Notes under the pieces: model-generated
Told to the model about the DNA's origin: nothing
The model's database searches: none
Seen by the model: the letters and a program-made list of their open reading frames with translations, nothing else
Translations under genes and position numbers: made by a program
Shown here: in pieces, positions 5,222 through 5,457 of the stretch
How positions within the stretch are numbered: position 1 is the first letter of the stretch
Layout of the letters: every line of letters begins with the position of its first letter
DNA from: an uncultured Pseudomonadota bacterium
Lineage (GTDB): Bacteria > Pseudomonadota > Alphaproteobacteria > Rs-D84
Assembly (NCBI GenBank): GCA_947165555.1
Contig: CAMVAR010000053.1
Span: forward strand, 1-5,457
Direction: 5' to 3'
DNA: 5,457 nucleotides

Positions 5222-5457
5222 TTCTTGGATTTAATTGCAAACGCACCGGGGTCACCTGGGGTATATCGCATGTATGGTGCTGATGGAACACTGCTCTATG
5301 TGGGCAAGGCCAAGAATTTGGCCAATCGCCTGCGTCAATACATTGACATTTCAAAACTGGAATTGCATAAACAGGTTATGCGCACATTGGTCACACGCGT
5401 TGAATGGGAAACGGTCGCGACCGAATCGGACGCACTGTTGTTGGAACAGAAACTTAT
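5210..5457 (+). CDS. uvrC: UvrC excinuclease subunit, N-terminal part (runs off the right edge)
   Basis: UvrC makes the two incisions of UvrABC nucleotide excision repair. The 82 complete codons visible cover most of its N-terminal GIY-YIG nuclease domain, which cuts 3' of the lesion. The motif pair is GVY (17-19) and YVG (30-32), followed by KAKNLANRLRQY (33-44) with Arg40 aligned to the catalytic Arg. ATESDALLLEQKL (70-82) follows, with Glu79 at the metal-binding position. The form PGVYRMYGADGTLLYVGKAK is UvrC-like. Cho, a shorter UvrC homologue, cannot be wholly excluded without the C-terminus. The ATG at 5210 is the first possible ATG: an in-frame TGA lies at 5183-5185, and the next ATG, codon 21, would lose the GVY motif. 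No ribosome site precedes it. It is divergent from the prepilin gene with a 50-bp gap. Confidence 0.9.
   Translation, partial: MNIQFLDLIANAPGSPGVYRMYGADGTLLYVGKAKNLANRLRQYIDISKLELHKQVMRTLVTRVEWETVATESDALLLEQKL

Overview
The window looks like part of a Gram-negative chromosome, most likely an A+T-leaning alphaproteobacterium. The AsmA-type envelope protein and the form of DnaN and RluC support this. The prepilin N-terminus (ESGRSMIEMLGVLAIMG) is one I associate, from memory, with host- and gut-associated alphaproteobacterial lineages. The lineage is an inference; nothing here fixes a genus.

Layout. Positions 1-371 hold no supportable gene but are dense in structure. They contain a candidate minus-strand promoter (124-152) feeding three hairpins that run off the left edge, a 127-bp inverted-repeat element (165-291), a minus-strand terminator (293-315) and a second repeat-like hairpin (331-356). 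Positions 372-5159 carry four minus-strand genes, in transcription order: a small type IV-pilin-like prepilin (5159-4695), the pseudouridine synthase rluC (4685-3708), a 700-residue AsmA-family protein (3698-1596) and the sliding clamp dnaN (1490-372). The first three are separated by only 9 bp each, with Shine-Dalgarno sequences touching the upstream stop codons, so they look like one translationally coupled operon. dnaN follows after 105 bp and appears to have its own extended -10 promoter. On the plus strand, from 5210 to the right edge, lies the beginning of uvrC, divergent from the prepilin gene.

The genes do not form one pathway: pilus or secretion pseudopilin, 23S rRNA modification, outer-envelope lipid homeostasis, replication processivity and nucleotide excision repair. 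The points most worth a second look are non-coding. First, the two halves of the 165-291 element differ only inside one hairpin stem, and almost all the differences are compensatory. Second, the left-edge leader candidate has two hairpins with the same loop. Third, the 50-bp prepilin/uvrC gap contains two interlocked promoters and predicts a leaderless uvrC mRNA. I found no CRISPR array, tRNA, rRNA, transposase or defence system.
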